From G963668605 sp963793625 (GTDB lineage Bacteria > Acidobacteriota > Terriglobia > Bryobacterales > Bryobacteraceae): a stretch of DNA of 64,000 bases. Under the pieces are notes generated by a model. That model was not told the origin of the DNA. It made no database searches and saw only the letters and a program-made list of their open reading frames with translations. Numbering within the stretch: the first letter of the stretch is position 1; each line of letters begins with the position of its first letter. The stretch is taken from the NCBI GenBank assembly GCA_963793625.1, contig CAWCAT010000004.1:524711-588710 (forward strand), given 5' to 3'. The position numbers were made by a program, and so were the translations under genes. Shown in pieces: positions 38,730 to 49,055 of this stretch.

Positions 38730-39999
38730 GAACAACCTCCTCCTTAGTGCCAGGGAAATGATCCACCGGCTTGCGGACAAGAAGCTTGAACAGAATGTAC
38801 GCCGCAGGGTGCATGAACCCCATGATGACGAAGATGGCGTCGTACGAAAAATGCGTTACAACCTGTCCAGTCAGATAGGTGAAGAGCGCGCCGCCGAGGC
38901 CGTTGCCGAAAGCAGCAATGCCGGAGACCGAGCCCACGACTTGTGTCGGGTAGATGTCGTTGGTCAGCGTCATCAGGTTGGTTTTCCACGCCATGTGAGC
39001 AAATGTCACGATGCAGATGACTGTGAGAGCAACTGCCGACGATGGCGTGTAGGCGATCAGAATGCTGAGCGGCATCATCAGCGCGAACGGCAGCATACCT
39101 GCGCTGCGAGCCTTCAACACGGGCCATTTCTTCTTGATCAGGTAGCCGGAGAAGAGACCTCCGAAGATTGAGCCCAGGTCCGCCGTCAGGTAGGGCAACC
39201 AGGCCAGCATGCCGATTTCCACCATGGTGAAACCGCGCTTCTCAACAAGGTACTTTGGAAGCCAGAACAGATAGAACCACCAGACCGGATCAGAAAGAAA
39301 CCGCGAACCGAAGAGCCCCCAGGTCTGGCGCAACTTCAATAGGTCGATCCAGCGTGTTTTCTTGGCACCGGAGGCGACAGCGCCTTGCTTTTCCTGGATC
39401 AGCCGCAACTCAGTTTCTGTGATCCATGGGTGGCTCTCCGGAAGCCGATAGATCAGTAGCCACGCTACCAGCCACACCAGCCCCAGGCAACCGGTGATTA
39501 CGAAAGCTGCGCGCCAACCGTAACGCACATATAGCCAGACAATTAGCGGCGCTGAAATTATTGCGCCGACAGCGGCTCCCGCATTGGTCACCCCGTTCAT
39601 GAGTGCGCGCTCCTTTGGCGGAAACCATTCCGAGGTCGCCTTGCTCGCTGCCATGAAATTGCCAGGCTCCCCGATACCGAGCAGTATTCGAAATATTCCA
39701 AGCTGCATTGCGTTGCCGGCGAAAGCATGCAGCATGTTGCTGATCGACCACCAGGTGATGAACGCGCTGAGCGCTATGCGTGTTCCCCAACGGTCCACGA
39801 TTATGCCGGATACTACGTACATGATCGTGTAGGCGTAGAGAAATCCTTGCAGGATGTTGGCGTACTGTACCGCGTTCAGGTTGAGCTCTTTGGTGATGAC
39901 CGGAGCGACGATCGAGAGCGCCTGCCGATCGATGTAGTTAATGACCGTGGCTAAAAACAGCAGGGCCGCGATATACCATCTGAGGTTGCGGATTTTCAT
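38722..39999 (-). CDS. MFS transporter, anion:cation symporter (hexuronate/sugar-acid) type
   Basis: This intact 425-residue protein has 12 predicted transmembrane helices. The N-terminal signature INYIDRQALSIVAPVI and the DRWGTRIAL loop between helices 2 and 3 place it in the ACS family, which includes hexuronate, galactonate and phthalate transporters. The LLGIGEPGNFMAASKATSEW segment is also typical. It would import sugar acids with cations. It lies between a DapA-like aldolase gene and the enolase-superfamily dehydratase gene, which supports a sugar-acid substrate. Confidence 0.88.
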   Translation of the reverse strand: MKIRNLRWYIAALLFLATVINYIDRQALSIVAPVITKELNLNAVQYANILQGFLYAYTIMYVVSGIIVDRWGTRIALSAFITWWSISNMLHAFAGNAMQLGIFRILLGIGEPGNFMAASKATSEWFPPKERALMNGVTNAGAAVGAIISAPLIVWLYVRYGWRAAFVITGCLGLVWLVAWLLIYRLPESHPWITETELRLIQEKQGAVASGAKKTRWIDLLKLRQTWGLFGSRFLSDPVWWFYLFWLPKYLVEKRGFTMVEIGMLAWLPYLTADLGSIFGGLFSGYLIKKKWPVLKARSAGMLPFALMMPLSILIAYTPSSAVALTVICIVTFAHMAWKTNLMTLTNDIYPTQVVGSVSGIAAFGNGLGGALFTYLTGQVVTHFSYDAIFVIMGFMHPAAYILFKLLVRKPVDHFPGTKEEVVHA

Positions 40000-40017
40000 A
40001 GCGCCGACCTGACGAAC

Positions 40018-40923
40018 TTAGACCGAAGCTGGAGAGCCCATCGCTGCGCCGGCAAGTTCGCGCAGAATTTTCAATTCCCCAAGGCTCTTTGCATCGAGAG
40101 ATGCTGTGGGATGGCGCACGCGCGCGCATTGAATCACGCCCGCGGCCATCAAGTTGTGTTTCATCGCGGAGACCCCGAGTCCGGGCTGCAATTCGAAGCG
40201 GATCAGCGGCAGTGCTTGCATGAACACGCGCCATGCGGCTGCGTCGTCCCCAGCCTCCAGCTTGTTCCAGATGTCGACATAGATGGATATCATGTCGCTG
40301 CCCGGCATTTCGCCGCGTGCTCCGCGCCGGATTTCCTCGATCATGAACTGGCCATTGAGGCCTCCGAAAACAGTCGGCCCGCCTGCGCTGACAACGGCGC
40401 TCACCTTCGGTGCGGTTGGGGGTGCTTCGACTTTTACGTATTTCACATGCTCAATCTCACGACCCATGCGCGCCAGCAACGCGGCCGGCATCGGCACCTG
40501 CGTCATCAGCGGAGCGTCCTGAATCATGATCGGAATACCCACGGCTCGCGAGATCGCTTCGTAATAGTACATCAGGCCGTCGCCGTCGGTCTTCAGATAA
40601 TACGGCGGCAGGACCATGAGCGCATCCGCGCCCGCATCTTCCGATTCCTTGCCCAGCCGCACAGCGGCATCAGTGCCGGTGTGGCCGCTGCTAACGACGA
40701 GCGGAATGCGGCCATTCACTTCCTGAGTGACAAGCCGCATGATCGCCCCGCGTTCTTCCGGCAGCAATGCGTAGCCTTCGCTCGCGTTGCCGAACATTCC
40801 GAGGCCATGCGCGCCGGATTCGACAAGGTGTCGAATCAACATCGCTTGACTCTCGAGATCCAGGGTTCCATCATCCCGGAACGTTGTATTCAGGATTGGA
40901 TAAATACCTTCGAGTAATCGCAT
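40018..40923 (-). CDS. Dihydrodipicolinate synthase/N-acetylneuraminate lyase family aldolase
   Basis: From the ATG at 40923 the protein has 301 residues. It folds as a DapA-type barrel, with the start LLEGIYPILNTTFRDDGTLD, the substrate loop MFGNASEGYALLPEER and the tyrosine of the family in MVLPPYYLKTD. The Schiff-base lysine appears to be in HVKYVKVEA. A cytoplasmic aldolase of this type could cleave a 2-keto-3-deoxy sugar acid, the expected product of the neighbouring dehydratase. I chose 40923 over the upstream 40956 because the protein then begins like the family. First gene of the set, 18 bp before the MFS gene. Confidence 0.87.
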   Translation of the reverse strand: MRLLEGIYPILNTTFRDDGTLDLESQAMLIRHLVESGAHGLGMFGNASEGYALLPEERGAIMRLVTQEVNGRIPLVVSSGHTGTDAAVRLGKESEDAGADALMVLPPYYLKTDGDGLMYYYEAISRAVGIPIMIQDAPLMTQVPMPAALLARMGREIEHVKYVKVEAPPTAPKVSAVVSAGGPTVFGGLNGQFMIEEIRRGARGEMPGSDMISIYVDIWNKLEAGDDAAAWRVFMQALPLIRFELQPGLGVSAMKHNLMAAGVIQCARVRHPTASLDAKSLGELKILRELAGAAMGSPASV

Positions 40924-41108
40924 AAGCCTCCGGCAAGCGTCAGTATGGCACAACAAAGTTCAAGATACAATATTTCAGATCACAACCTGCCTCGTCCGCA
41001 GTGCAAGGCTTTACATCCAGTGCATTGACATAGGTTCTACATAGGTGGAACATTGGTTTCAAGGACCCCGGTCCAATTCAGGGAGTTGTCTTTAAAGCGA
41101 GGCGCACG

Positions 41109-44100
41109 ATGAAGTGCTTTCTATTCACGGCCATTGCCGCGTTGGCATTGGCTCCAACCGTTTATTCTCAGGAATTTCGCTCTGTTATCGGCGGAGAAAT
41201 CACAGATTCCACCGGCGCAGCGATCGCCGGCGCAAAGGTCACAGTCACAGAGACCAGCAAGCTCACCAAAGCCGAAGCCATATCGGATTCCACTGGTCAC
41301 TATACAATTCCGTTCCTTTTGCCCGGCGATTATGACATTTCCGTGCGCATGGATGGGTTCAAAGAAGCCGTTCGCAAGGGCTTGCACCTGGGTGCGGGAG
41401 AGCGCCCCACCATGGATATCAAGCTGGATGTTGGCGACGCGAAGCAGATCATCGAAGTAACGGCTGAGACGCCGCTGCTGGTCTCAGATAACGCGTCCGT
41501 CGGACAGACCATCACGTCGCTGGAAGTCGAAGATCTACCCTCGAACGGTGGAACTCCGATGATGGCGGCTGCTCTGGCCATGGGCGTCGTCTCCACAGGC
41601 GACCCTTCCAGCGTGCTTCCTTTCGCTTCCGGTGGAGCAGCCGGGTGGAGCATCGCGGGTTCACCCTCGCAAACGAACGAATTGCTGATTGATGGCGCGC
41701 CGAATGCTACCTGGGACGGACGCCTCGCCTACAGCCCGCCCAAGGACGCCGTGTCCGAAGTTCGAGTAAAGGCGTTCGAGAGTGATTCCGCCTATGGTCA
41801 CTCTGGAGCCGGCACCGTGAACCAGATTCTCAAGAGTGGAACCAACCGTGTGCGCGGCACGCTGTACGAGACCAACCAGCCGTCCAACATGGTCGCGAAT
41901 AACTTTTTCAATAACAAGGCTGGTCTCTCAACTCAGATCACGCATTTTAATCAGTACGGCGCGACTGCGGGCGGACCGTTGTACTTGCCCAAAGTGTTCG
42001 ATGGCAGAAACAAGCTGTTTTGGTTCTTCGCTTTTGAAGGCATCAAATCTTCGTCTCCGACCACGTACTTCACAACGGTCCCGACAGATGCGATGCGACA
42101 GGGCGATTTTTCCAAGCTGCTGACCTTGAGCAGCCCGACCGTGCTCTATGACCCGTACACCGCCGTTTCCACCGGCACCACCAGTTGGACTCGCACGGCG
42201 TACCCGGGCAACAAAATCCCCGCGAGCCAGATGAACCCGATCGCACAGAAATATCTGCAGTTCTATCCGCAGCCGAACGTGACAAACGTCGTTCGGGCAG
42301 ACGGTACGAATAATTTCGGAAGCGATGCGACCACGAAGGACGGCTTCACCAACGAGTTCGGACGCCTGGATTACAACATGAGTGCCCGTGCGCGAACTTA
42401 CTTCAACGTTCGGCACACGGATTATTTTCAGAGCAAGAACGACTACTTCCACAATATTTCGACCGGCTCGTACCTGAGTCGCTCGAACTGGGGCGGTAGC
42501 ATAGACCAGGTCTTCATCGTGAACAGTTCGAACGTGGTGAACATCCGCATGAACTTCACGCGAATGTTTGAGGACCACGCCAACCCAAGCGGAGGCTTCG
42601 ACCCTACTTCCATCGGCTTTCCAGCCTACATTGCCGGCAATTCGCAATACTTGCAGTTGCCCTCAGTCACTTTTGCAACCAGTTCTTTTGAGAGGTTGAA
42701 TGCATCCACAGCGAACAAGCTCCCCTCGCAGTCGCTGCAATTATTTGGGAACTGGTCCTTGAGCAAGGGCAATCACGCAATTAAGGCCGGCGGCGACTTA
42801 CGCCAGTATCGTTTGAATTACTCGAGTGTCGGCAACGCGACCGGCACATTCGCCTTCAGCAACAATAACTGGACACGGGCTTCCAACAGCGCGTCCTCGA
42901 CGATCGCAGCTGGGCAAGATCTGGCGGCGTTTCTGCTTGGGCTACCGAATTCCGGCTCCTATGACGTGAATGGCTCGTCGATGATGTACTCTTACTTCGC
43001 GGCGGGATTCGTCGGCGACGACTGGCGCGTCAGGCGTAACCTCACTGTGAACCTGGGACTGCGCTTCGATCACGACTTCCCGTACCACGAGAAGTGGGGA
43101 CGCACGGTGAATGGCTTCGCATTCAACACCCCAAGCCCACTCGAAGCCGCTGCCGTGACCGCCTACAACAAGGCTCCAATTCCACAGATTCCAGCCGGCA
43201 GCTTCAAGGTACCGGGTGGACTGACTTTTGCCAGTCCCGAGAACAACGCGATATATCAGAACACATCGCACCTGGTGACACCGCGCGTGCGGTCTTGCAT
43301 GGACGCCCGAAAGACTTCGCGGCAAAACCGTTATCCGCGCGGGATTCGGAATGTTTGTAACGCCGATCACTGTCTCCACGCTGCAGATCAACGGATCATA
43401 CTCCTCAAACCCGATCCTGAATCAACAGGGATTCAGCCAGTCGAACGGCGTTCGCGGCCACCAATAACAATTACCTTTCGCCGGCCGCAACGCTGAGCGA
43501 CCCGTTCCCGGGGGGCAAAATTTCGAGACCAGCTGGCTCCTCAGCCGGTCTGTTGACGTTCGCGGGTCAGACAGTTCAGTTCATCAATCCTGAGATGAAG
43601 AGCCCCTACTCCCTGCGCTGGAATTTCGGCATTCAACACGCCATTACACCGAACACCATGCTGGAAGTGGTTTACATGGGCAACCATGCGGTACATCTGC
43701 CGATCACCTACACCCAACAGAATGGGATTCCGCGGCAGTATCTGAGCACGATGGGCACGCGCGATCAGCCTTTGATCACTGCTCTCACTGCGAGCACGCC
43801 CAACCCGTTCTTCGGACTGCAGACGAGCACGACCGCATCCACGTCAACCAACGTAGCCCAACTGCTGTCAACGTACCCGCAGTTTCCGGTGGGCGTTAAC
43901 AGCGGCAGCACCGGGGTAATCGCCCAGAACATGAACCTGGGTAGTTCTTATTACCAGAGCGTAAGTATACGGTTCCAAAAGCGCATTTCAAAGGGTCTCT
44001 CCGTTACCGTCAACTTCATGAAATCGAAGATGATTGAACAGACCACGTGGCTAAACGATTCAGATCCGCGCCCCGAGAAACGCATCTCGCCTTTCGATCG

Positions 44101-44644
44101 TCCGACGCGTCTTGTGACCGCGGTCCGTTATGAACTGCCGGTTGGAAAAGGCAAGTTGCTCGATCCACAATCGCGCTGGGCACAGACGCTCTTCGCCGGC
44201 TGGCTTGTCAGCGGCACCTACACTTACCAGGCCGGGGGACCGCTGGTCTGGAACAACGGCAGCTCGAATAGTCCCGGTGATTACGTCTACTACGGTGGCG
44301 ACGTGAATTATCAAAACCGCAAGACGGACGGCCCGGCACTCGACACTTCCGTTTTCAGTACGAAGACCGCCGAGCAGTTTCAGTATCACATCCGCACGTT
44401 CTCGACGACTTTCCCGAACATTCGACGGGATGGAACGAACGACTTCAACACGAGCCTGATGAAGACGTTCAAAATCCGGGAGAGCGTTTCTTTCCGGCTG
44501 CAGTGTGATGCTTTCAACGCAGTGAATCATCCGACGTTCGCTGCTCCGGGGAATATACAAGCGACAAACAGTGCGTTCGGCCAGATTACAGCCATGGGCA
44601 ACCGGCCGCGCATGTTACAGGTGGGCGGTAAGCTCTACTTCTAA
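41109..44644 (+). CDS. Oar-like TonB-dependent outer-membrane receptor (two frameshifts)
   Basis: This receptor has about 1,178 residues in three frames. It has a signal peptide ending in YSQ, a carboxypeptidase-regulatory-like domain (VIGGEITDSTGAAIAGAKVT), a plug (GWSIAGSPSQTNELLIDGAP) and a long barrel ending GKLYF. An extra C near 43290 and an extra G near 43447 break the frame. The bridge between them reads LAWTPERLRGKTVIRAGFGM and FAATNNNYLSPAATLSDP, so no residues are lost. A TTGACA at 41025-41030 is a possible -35, with only a weak -10 (GAACAT) 17 bases on. It probably imports a glycan or oligomer. It diverges from the sugar-acid set, 186 bp apart. Confidence 0.8.
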
Positions 44645-44669
44645 TATTGAGCTAAGCCCACAGAAGAAA

Positions 44670-44709
44670 GGCCGGCTATCCTCCGCAAGAAGGATAGCCG
44701 GCCATTTTC
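44670..44709 (+). terminator. Intrinsic terminator after the TonB receptor
   Basis: GGCCGGCTATCCT (44670-44682) pairs perfectly with AGGATAGCCGGCC (44691-44703), followed by ATTTTCA. The 13-bp stem is strong and the T-tract short. Confidence 0.85.
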
Positions 44710-44733
44710 AATTACGGACACGTCCGGACCTCT

Positions 44734-45075
44734 TTAGTTCGGACTCTTAATCGAAAGCTGCAACGCGATTGCGGGCGCCACGCGTCCGGTGATCTGGCGT
44801 GTACTGATCCCGACCGTGAATTGAGGACTCAGCCGCGCTGATCAGCTGTCCCCCATATGCCATCAGGGAATCTTTAAACGACTCCTGGACGGGTACCGTT
44901 TGCCCCAGAGGAACGCCTTCACCTGAGTCGGAGCATCATCGAGACCATGGCCGTCGGCACATACACCTGGGTGGGCCGGATCGCCGTGTCGTAAGGTAGA
45001 TTGGACCGGGGCGACCTCGAACTTTCGCCGACCACCACGGTTGAGAACCTCCAACCTTTTCCAAATTCGGTTGGG
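44734..45075 (-). pseudogene. Degraded gene fragment of unknown family
   Basis: No intact gene fills 44710-45402, but pieces in successive minus-strand frames look protein-coding: VVVGESS, then LPYDTAIRPTQVYVPTAMVS, then VPLGQTVPVQESFKDSLMAY, then LSPQFTVGISTRQITGRVAP ending ALQLSIKSPN at the stop 44734-44736. The composition and spacing suggest the C-terminal part of one exported beta-rich protein with at least two frame changes and no identifiable start. Whether it is decayed or only mis-sequenced cannot be told. The remaining bases 45076-45402 hold nothing I can support. Confidence 0.35.
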
Positions 45076-45402
45076 TTACGTTCCGGAAATCCTGAGTTAT
45101 GCGCCCGCCCCAATTCCGGTGTTTAGCGATTTGACTGGCAGCCATGCCTCGATATGTTCGAGGTGCACACCCTGAGCGTCGCGTTGCAGGCGCACTCTGG
45201 CGTGTTTATGCTCAGCCCCTTAGGGAAGCGAGATTATCCGCCGCATATGTCAGGGCAGAACAACAGCTGTTAGTGCTCAGCCATTTACACCTATTTCAAC
45301 TTTCGATCTTGGTTTCGGTAACTTAGTCGCTTTCGGGCAAGTAATAGACGCCGGGACGTCACGCTTTTACACGATACGCAGATTTGGGCGGCTCTAACCG
45401 TA

Positions 45403-47715
45403 TCATCCGAGCGTGTTTTTGACCGCCTCCGCAAGGCGCGTAGGAACATAGGGCTTTTGCAGGAAGCCAGCGACGCGCTGGCCCGTGAACATGGACATCG
45501 CTTCGGCCTCCGTAAAGCCGCTGGACACGACAACCCTAACATCCGGACGAATCTTGCGAAGTTCCGGAAGGGTTTCTTCGCCGCTCATTTCGGGCATGCT
45601 CAGGTCCAAAAGGACCAGTGAAATCTGGGTGGGTTCGCGCTTGAATACATCGATGGCTTCGCGCCCGCTTGCAGCTAATAACACGCGATAGCCGTACTGT
45701 TCGAGGGCGTTCTTGACCACCTGCCGGACCACCTCTTCATCGTCCACCACGAGAACCGTCCCGCTGCCGTGGAGAGTCGTATTGCCAGCCAAACGGATAG
45801 CGTTCGGGCCCGCCGCGCTTTCCACTACGGGAAGCAGGACGGTGAAGCAACTGCCCTTGCCTGCCGTACTATTCACCGCGATTGCCCCTTTGTGACCGCG
45901 CACAATACCGCTAACAGCCGCAAGCCCCAGGCCGCGTCCGGTGAATTTCGTCGAGAAGAAGGGATCGAAAATCCTGGCCTTGGTCGCAGCATCCATACCG
46001 CAGCCGGTGTCGAGCACTTTGAGGCAGACGTAATAGCCGGGGCGTAGTTCCGCTGCTTCCAGGACTTGGCTGATGGACAGACGATCCACCTGTTGAACGC
46101 TGGTTTCTACGGTGATCAAACCAGTCTCGTTTCCGATAGCCTCTGCCGCGTTGAGCACGAGATTCATGAAGACCTGCTGGATCTGGCTGCGATCCGCTTG
46201 GATTGAAGGGAGATTCTCCGCTAGCTCGAACTGCAATTCGATTTTCTTTGAGATCGAAGGCTGGACGAGGCCGCTCATCTCTGGAATCAGTTTCGACAAA
46301 TCCAGTGGCTCCAGTACAAACCGTCCCTTACCTGCGTATGCAAGCATCTGTCTGGTGAGATGAGCCGCCTGGTCGCCAGCCTTGACCACCCGTTCAAGAA
46401 GTTCGATAACCGGGTGGCCTTGTGGCAAGATGTCCTGCGCCAGACTTGCGTTGCCGATCACGCCAACCAGCAGGTTGTTGAAGTCATGGGCGATGCCTCC
46501 CGCAAGCAGGCCGATGCTCTCCAGTTTCTGGGCGTGCTGCAGGCGGGATTCCGCAGTCCTTAGCTCTGTCATATCGACGCCTGTCGCCACCGCGCCGCGT
46601 ACGTGCCCTGCGCTGTCGAAAAGGGGACTTGCGCCCATTAATAGACGGACAGTTCGCCCGTCAGGGAAGACCAAATCTAACTCCAGTTCCATGACAGGGT
46701 TGCCGGTCGCGGTTGCGATTTGCATGGGTAGTTCTTCCGGTCGCAGTTCCACGCCCTGGCGACACACCTTATATGAAACAGCGGTACTGTCAGCGGGGTT
46801 GCTGAGCGAGACATTGCTGTCATATGGCGCCCGCATAATCGTCTGGTACGAGTAGGCGTTTCCGGTAATCCGCTGGCAATGCGGGTCGTGCGCAAGCCAG
46901 ATGCCGACCGGCGCTGAGTCCAAAATAACTTGTAGTTCCCCAACGCGGTCAGCCAAAGTGCGCGTGAGTCGCTGCCGTTCTTCTTCTGCCCGCTGGCGTT
47001 CGGAGACATCGTTGAAAAAGACAGATAGCCCCTCAGGGGATGGATAAATGCGGGCGTGAATCCAAAGATTGAGTTCTCCGAAGGAGTCTTCAACCTGAAC
47101 CGGGACCTTCTCAGCAACGGCGCGGCGGCAGGCTGCGCCGAAGTTTGAGTCCGCCGCTCCTGGCCAAACGTCCCATACATTCCGCCCCAATAATTCTTCC
47201 GCCGACCTTCCCAAAATCCTGACGCTCGCTGCGTTCACGTATGTGAACCGCCACTCATGGTCGATCACGTTGAAGCCGTCGGAAATGCTCTCCAGTATGG
47301 CGGTTGACCTCCGGTGGGCTTCCGCGAGAGTTTGATTAGCTGCGCTAATCTTTTCCTGTGAAAGGTGCAGGCGGTGAAAGATTGAAGTAATCGCAAGGCC
47401 TACAGCAGCGAATAAAAGCAGAGGCACAAAACCTTCGGAGCCTGAGATCGCAACGCCGTAACGTGGCGGCACCAGAAAATAGGCTCCGTACGCCGCGCCA
47501 AGCAATGTGGCAAAAATGCCAATGCGCCAACCCTTGTCCGCGCTGAGCATTATGGCGAGGGTAAGTAGGAGATAAGGGGCCTTGTGTTGTGCCGGAGGTA
47601 TCGCAAGCGTCAAGACGAGAGCTGCCGTAATCGTCAACAGCGCAAAGGTGTATGCCTTGAAGGGTCTCATACGTCGCAGACTGGAAATTCCGATTCTTAC
47701 ACATATGCGTGGCAT
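45403..47715 (-). CDS. Hybrid histidine kinase with membrane sensor, two PAS domains and receiver
   Basis: This intact 770-residue protein begins with a four-helix membrane region (about 20-115; LLLTLAIMLSADKGWRIGIF) like the KdpD-type DUF4118 sensor. A PAS domain spans about 135-245 and a second about 260-385. The phospho-accepting histidine is H410 in GGIAHDFNNLL. The ATPase domain has the N box (QVFMNLVLNAAEAI, about 514-527), DTGCGMD (569-575) and GRGLGLA. The C-terminal receiver (about 652-770) has DDEE and the acceptor D704 in LVLLDLSMP. Kinase and receiver in one chain usually imply a further phosphotransfer step or a self-contained switch. No response-regulator gene is next to it and the signal is unknown. 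Confidence 0.92.
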   Translation of the reverse strand: MPRICVRIGISSLRRMRPFKAYTFALLTITAALVLTLAIPPAQHKAPYLLLTLAIMLSADKGWRIGIFATLLGAAYGAYFLVPPRYGVAISGSEGFVPLLLFAAVGLAITSIFHRLHLSQEKISAANQTLAEAHRRSTAILESISDGFNVIDHEWRFTYVNAASVRILGRSAEELLGRNVWDVWPGAADSNFGAACRRAVAEKVPVQVEDSFGELNLWIHARIYPSPEGLSVFFNDVSERQRAEEERQRLTRTLADRVGELQVILDSAPVGIWLAHDPHCQRITGNAYSYQTIMRAPYDSNVSLSNPADSTAVSYKVCRQGVELRPEELPMQIATATGNPVMELELDLVFPDGRTVRLLMGASPLFDSAGHVRGAVATGVDMTELRTAESRLQHAQKLESIGLLAGGIAHDFNNLLVGVIGNASLAQDILPQGHPVIELLERVVKAGDQAAHLTRQMLAYAGKGRFVLEPLDLSKLIPEMSGLVQPSISKKIELQFELAENLPSIQADRSQIQQVFMNLVLNAAEAIGNETGLITVETSVQQVDRLSISQVLEAAELRPGYYVCLKVLDTGCGMDAATKARIFDPFFSTKFTGRGLGLAAVSGIVRGHKGAIAVNSTAGKGSCFTVLLPVVESAAGPNAIRLAGNTTLHGSGTVLVVDDEEVVRQVVKNALEQYGYRVLLAASGREAIDVFKREPTQISLVLLDLSMPEMSGEETLPELRKIRPDVRVVVSSGFTEAEAMSMFTGQRVAGFLQKPYVPTRLAEAVKNTLG

Positions 47716-47878
47716 TTGTAAGAGAGCTGGGCAAGATGGAAGGCATTCGGTCTAATACCGAGTAACTGTGGCGAAAACTTTACAGTCGTATACACTTTCA
47801 TGCACTTGGGAATGGTAGCTGGGTAGTGGGAGACCAGGAAAACATCAAAATTGATGACGTCTGAGTCCGCGGTTAGAT

Positions 47879-48529
47879 TTACCACCGTATCAGTAACGGC
47901 AGAGCCGGCCTGAAGTCAAGGACTTCACACTCCAGGCCGGCTTCAAATTCCAACTCCATTTGATAGGCTTGCCCCTGCGTAATCGTAAGCAGGCCTGTCT
48001 CCATCAGTTTCCCCAGTTCTGTCGAAAGCAGGCCCGTTGGTGTTTCGATGTGAACCTTCTTCAGCTTGCGGCGCTTGCCTTTTTGTTCAATCGATAACGT
48101 GGGCGGGGTTCCTCCAACGGGGAAGAACACCAGCGGTTCCAACTCAGACCCGCTCGACGTCACGATCGGGATACCGCTGTCGGGCGGAAAGTACGGCGCA
48201 GAATATGTCCAACTCGAGAGTTGGCTGACCACTGCCGGACTGCTTGCCCGAAAACCAACTCCAAATGGACAGGCTCCCGTAAGCTGCGAGTTCAATCGCT
48301 GCCAGAGAGCCAGGGGTGCAACTAGGCTGGACCGGACTTCGGCCTCATCGCGCAGCCAGAGTACTTCCAGATACGCGTTATCGAAATAGAAATTCGCGTT
48401 CGCAGTGCCCTGGCCGGTGTGGATACGATTCATTCCACAATGCAGCCCGGCTTCTTCTAAAAGTGCGGCGTCTTCTGCGGCGCGCGGAGCGCACACAAAC
48501 ACATGGTCCAGTTCGAGGGTTTCCAGCAT
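47879..48529 (-). CDS. VOC (glyoxalase-like) superfamily protein
   Basis: From the ATG at 48529 the protein has about 216 residues. LELDHVFVCAPRAAEDAALL at the start and the following IHTGQGTANANFYFDNAYLE are typical of the Glyoxalase_3-like VOC domain; the remainder pairs with it. The reaction is unknown. An upstream in-frame ATG at 48634 would run into the divergent gene, so I prefer 48529. The gap to the divergent TonB-C gene start is 76 bp. Confidence 0.7.
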   Translation of the reverse strand: MLETLELDHVFVCAPRAAEDAALLEEAGLHCGMNRIHTGQGTANANFYFDNAYLEVLWLRDEAEVRSSLVAPLALWQRLNSQLTGACPFGVGFRASSPAVVSQLSSWTYSAPYFPPDSGIPIVTSSGSELEPLVFFPVGGTPPTLSIEQKGKRRKLKKVHIETPTGLLSTELGKLMETGLLTITQGQAYQMELEFEAGLECEVLDFRPALPLLIRW

Positions 48530-48605
48530 TCTTGCAGGAAGTGTAGGACCATTGCGCCTCCGAACGCAACTGAAACTTTTCCGGAGACACGGTGTCACTA
48601 TTGTC

Positions 48606-49055
48606 ATGAGCGGTAGTGCAACCGTCGTGACCATGTTGCTCGCGCTCGCCCTGCAAGCGCAAGCTCAGCCATTCTATGTGCCCCCCGGGATACAAGGTGA
48701 GCGGCTTACCCGTCGAGTGGCTCCGGTTTATCCCAAGCTGGCCAAACAGGCACGTATTCAGGGTCTCGTGAAACTGGCAGTCCTGATTGATGAGGATGGC
48801 ACCGTCGAACGTATTGGACTGATCAGCGGCCACCCGCTGCTGGTTGCTGCTGCGTTCGACGCTGTAAGGCAGTGGCGTTACCGGCCCGTGAAGCGGGACG
48901 GTGTGGCTGTGGCAGTGTTTACAATTGTTGAAATCAGATTTTCCTTGGGCGGCAAATGGCAGAATAGTACTGATCCTCATGCGCCTTCTTACATTGCTGT
49001 TTGCCTCTTGTTTGGTGTGCGCCCTGGCCGCCGAGCCCGCACACAATGGAACTGA
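48606..49055 (+). CDS. Exported TonB C-terminal domain protein
   Basis: From the ATG at 48606 the protein has 149 residues. A signal peptide (VTMLLALALQAQAQ) is followed by a TonB C-terminal fold (VAPVYPKLAKQARIQGLVKL, AVLIDEDGTVERIGLISGHP, AFDAVRQWRYRPV). The domain normally ends at about IVEIRFSL, but this frame runs on for about 37 residues and overlaps the next gene by 77 bp. A one-base error near 48950-48960 would place a stop (TAG at 48963-48965) right after the domain. The protein lacks a TonB transmembrane anchor region, so it is a periplasmic TonB-C type protein, not a full TonB. Confidence 0.72.
   Translation: MSGSATVVTMLLALALQAQAQPFYVPPGIQGERLTRRVAPVYPKLAKQARIQGLVKLAVLIDEDGTVERIGLISGHPLLVAAAFDAVRQWRYRPVKRDGVAVAVFTIVEIRFSLGGKWQNSTDPHAPSYIAVCLLFGVRPGRRARTQWN

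Noticed and set aside
41025..41074. Promoter and operator (TTGACA, GGACCCCGGTCC) before the receptor at 41109
   Set aside because: The -10 is weak and the palindrome is short. I mention it in the gene entry but do not call it as a separate site.
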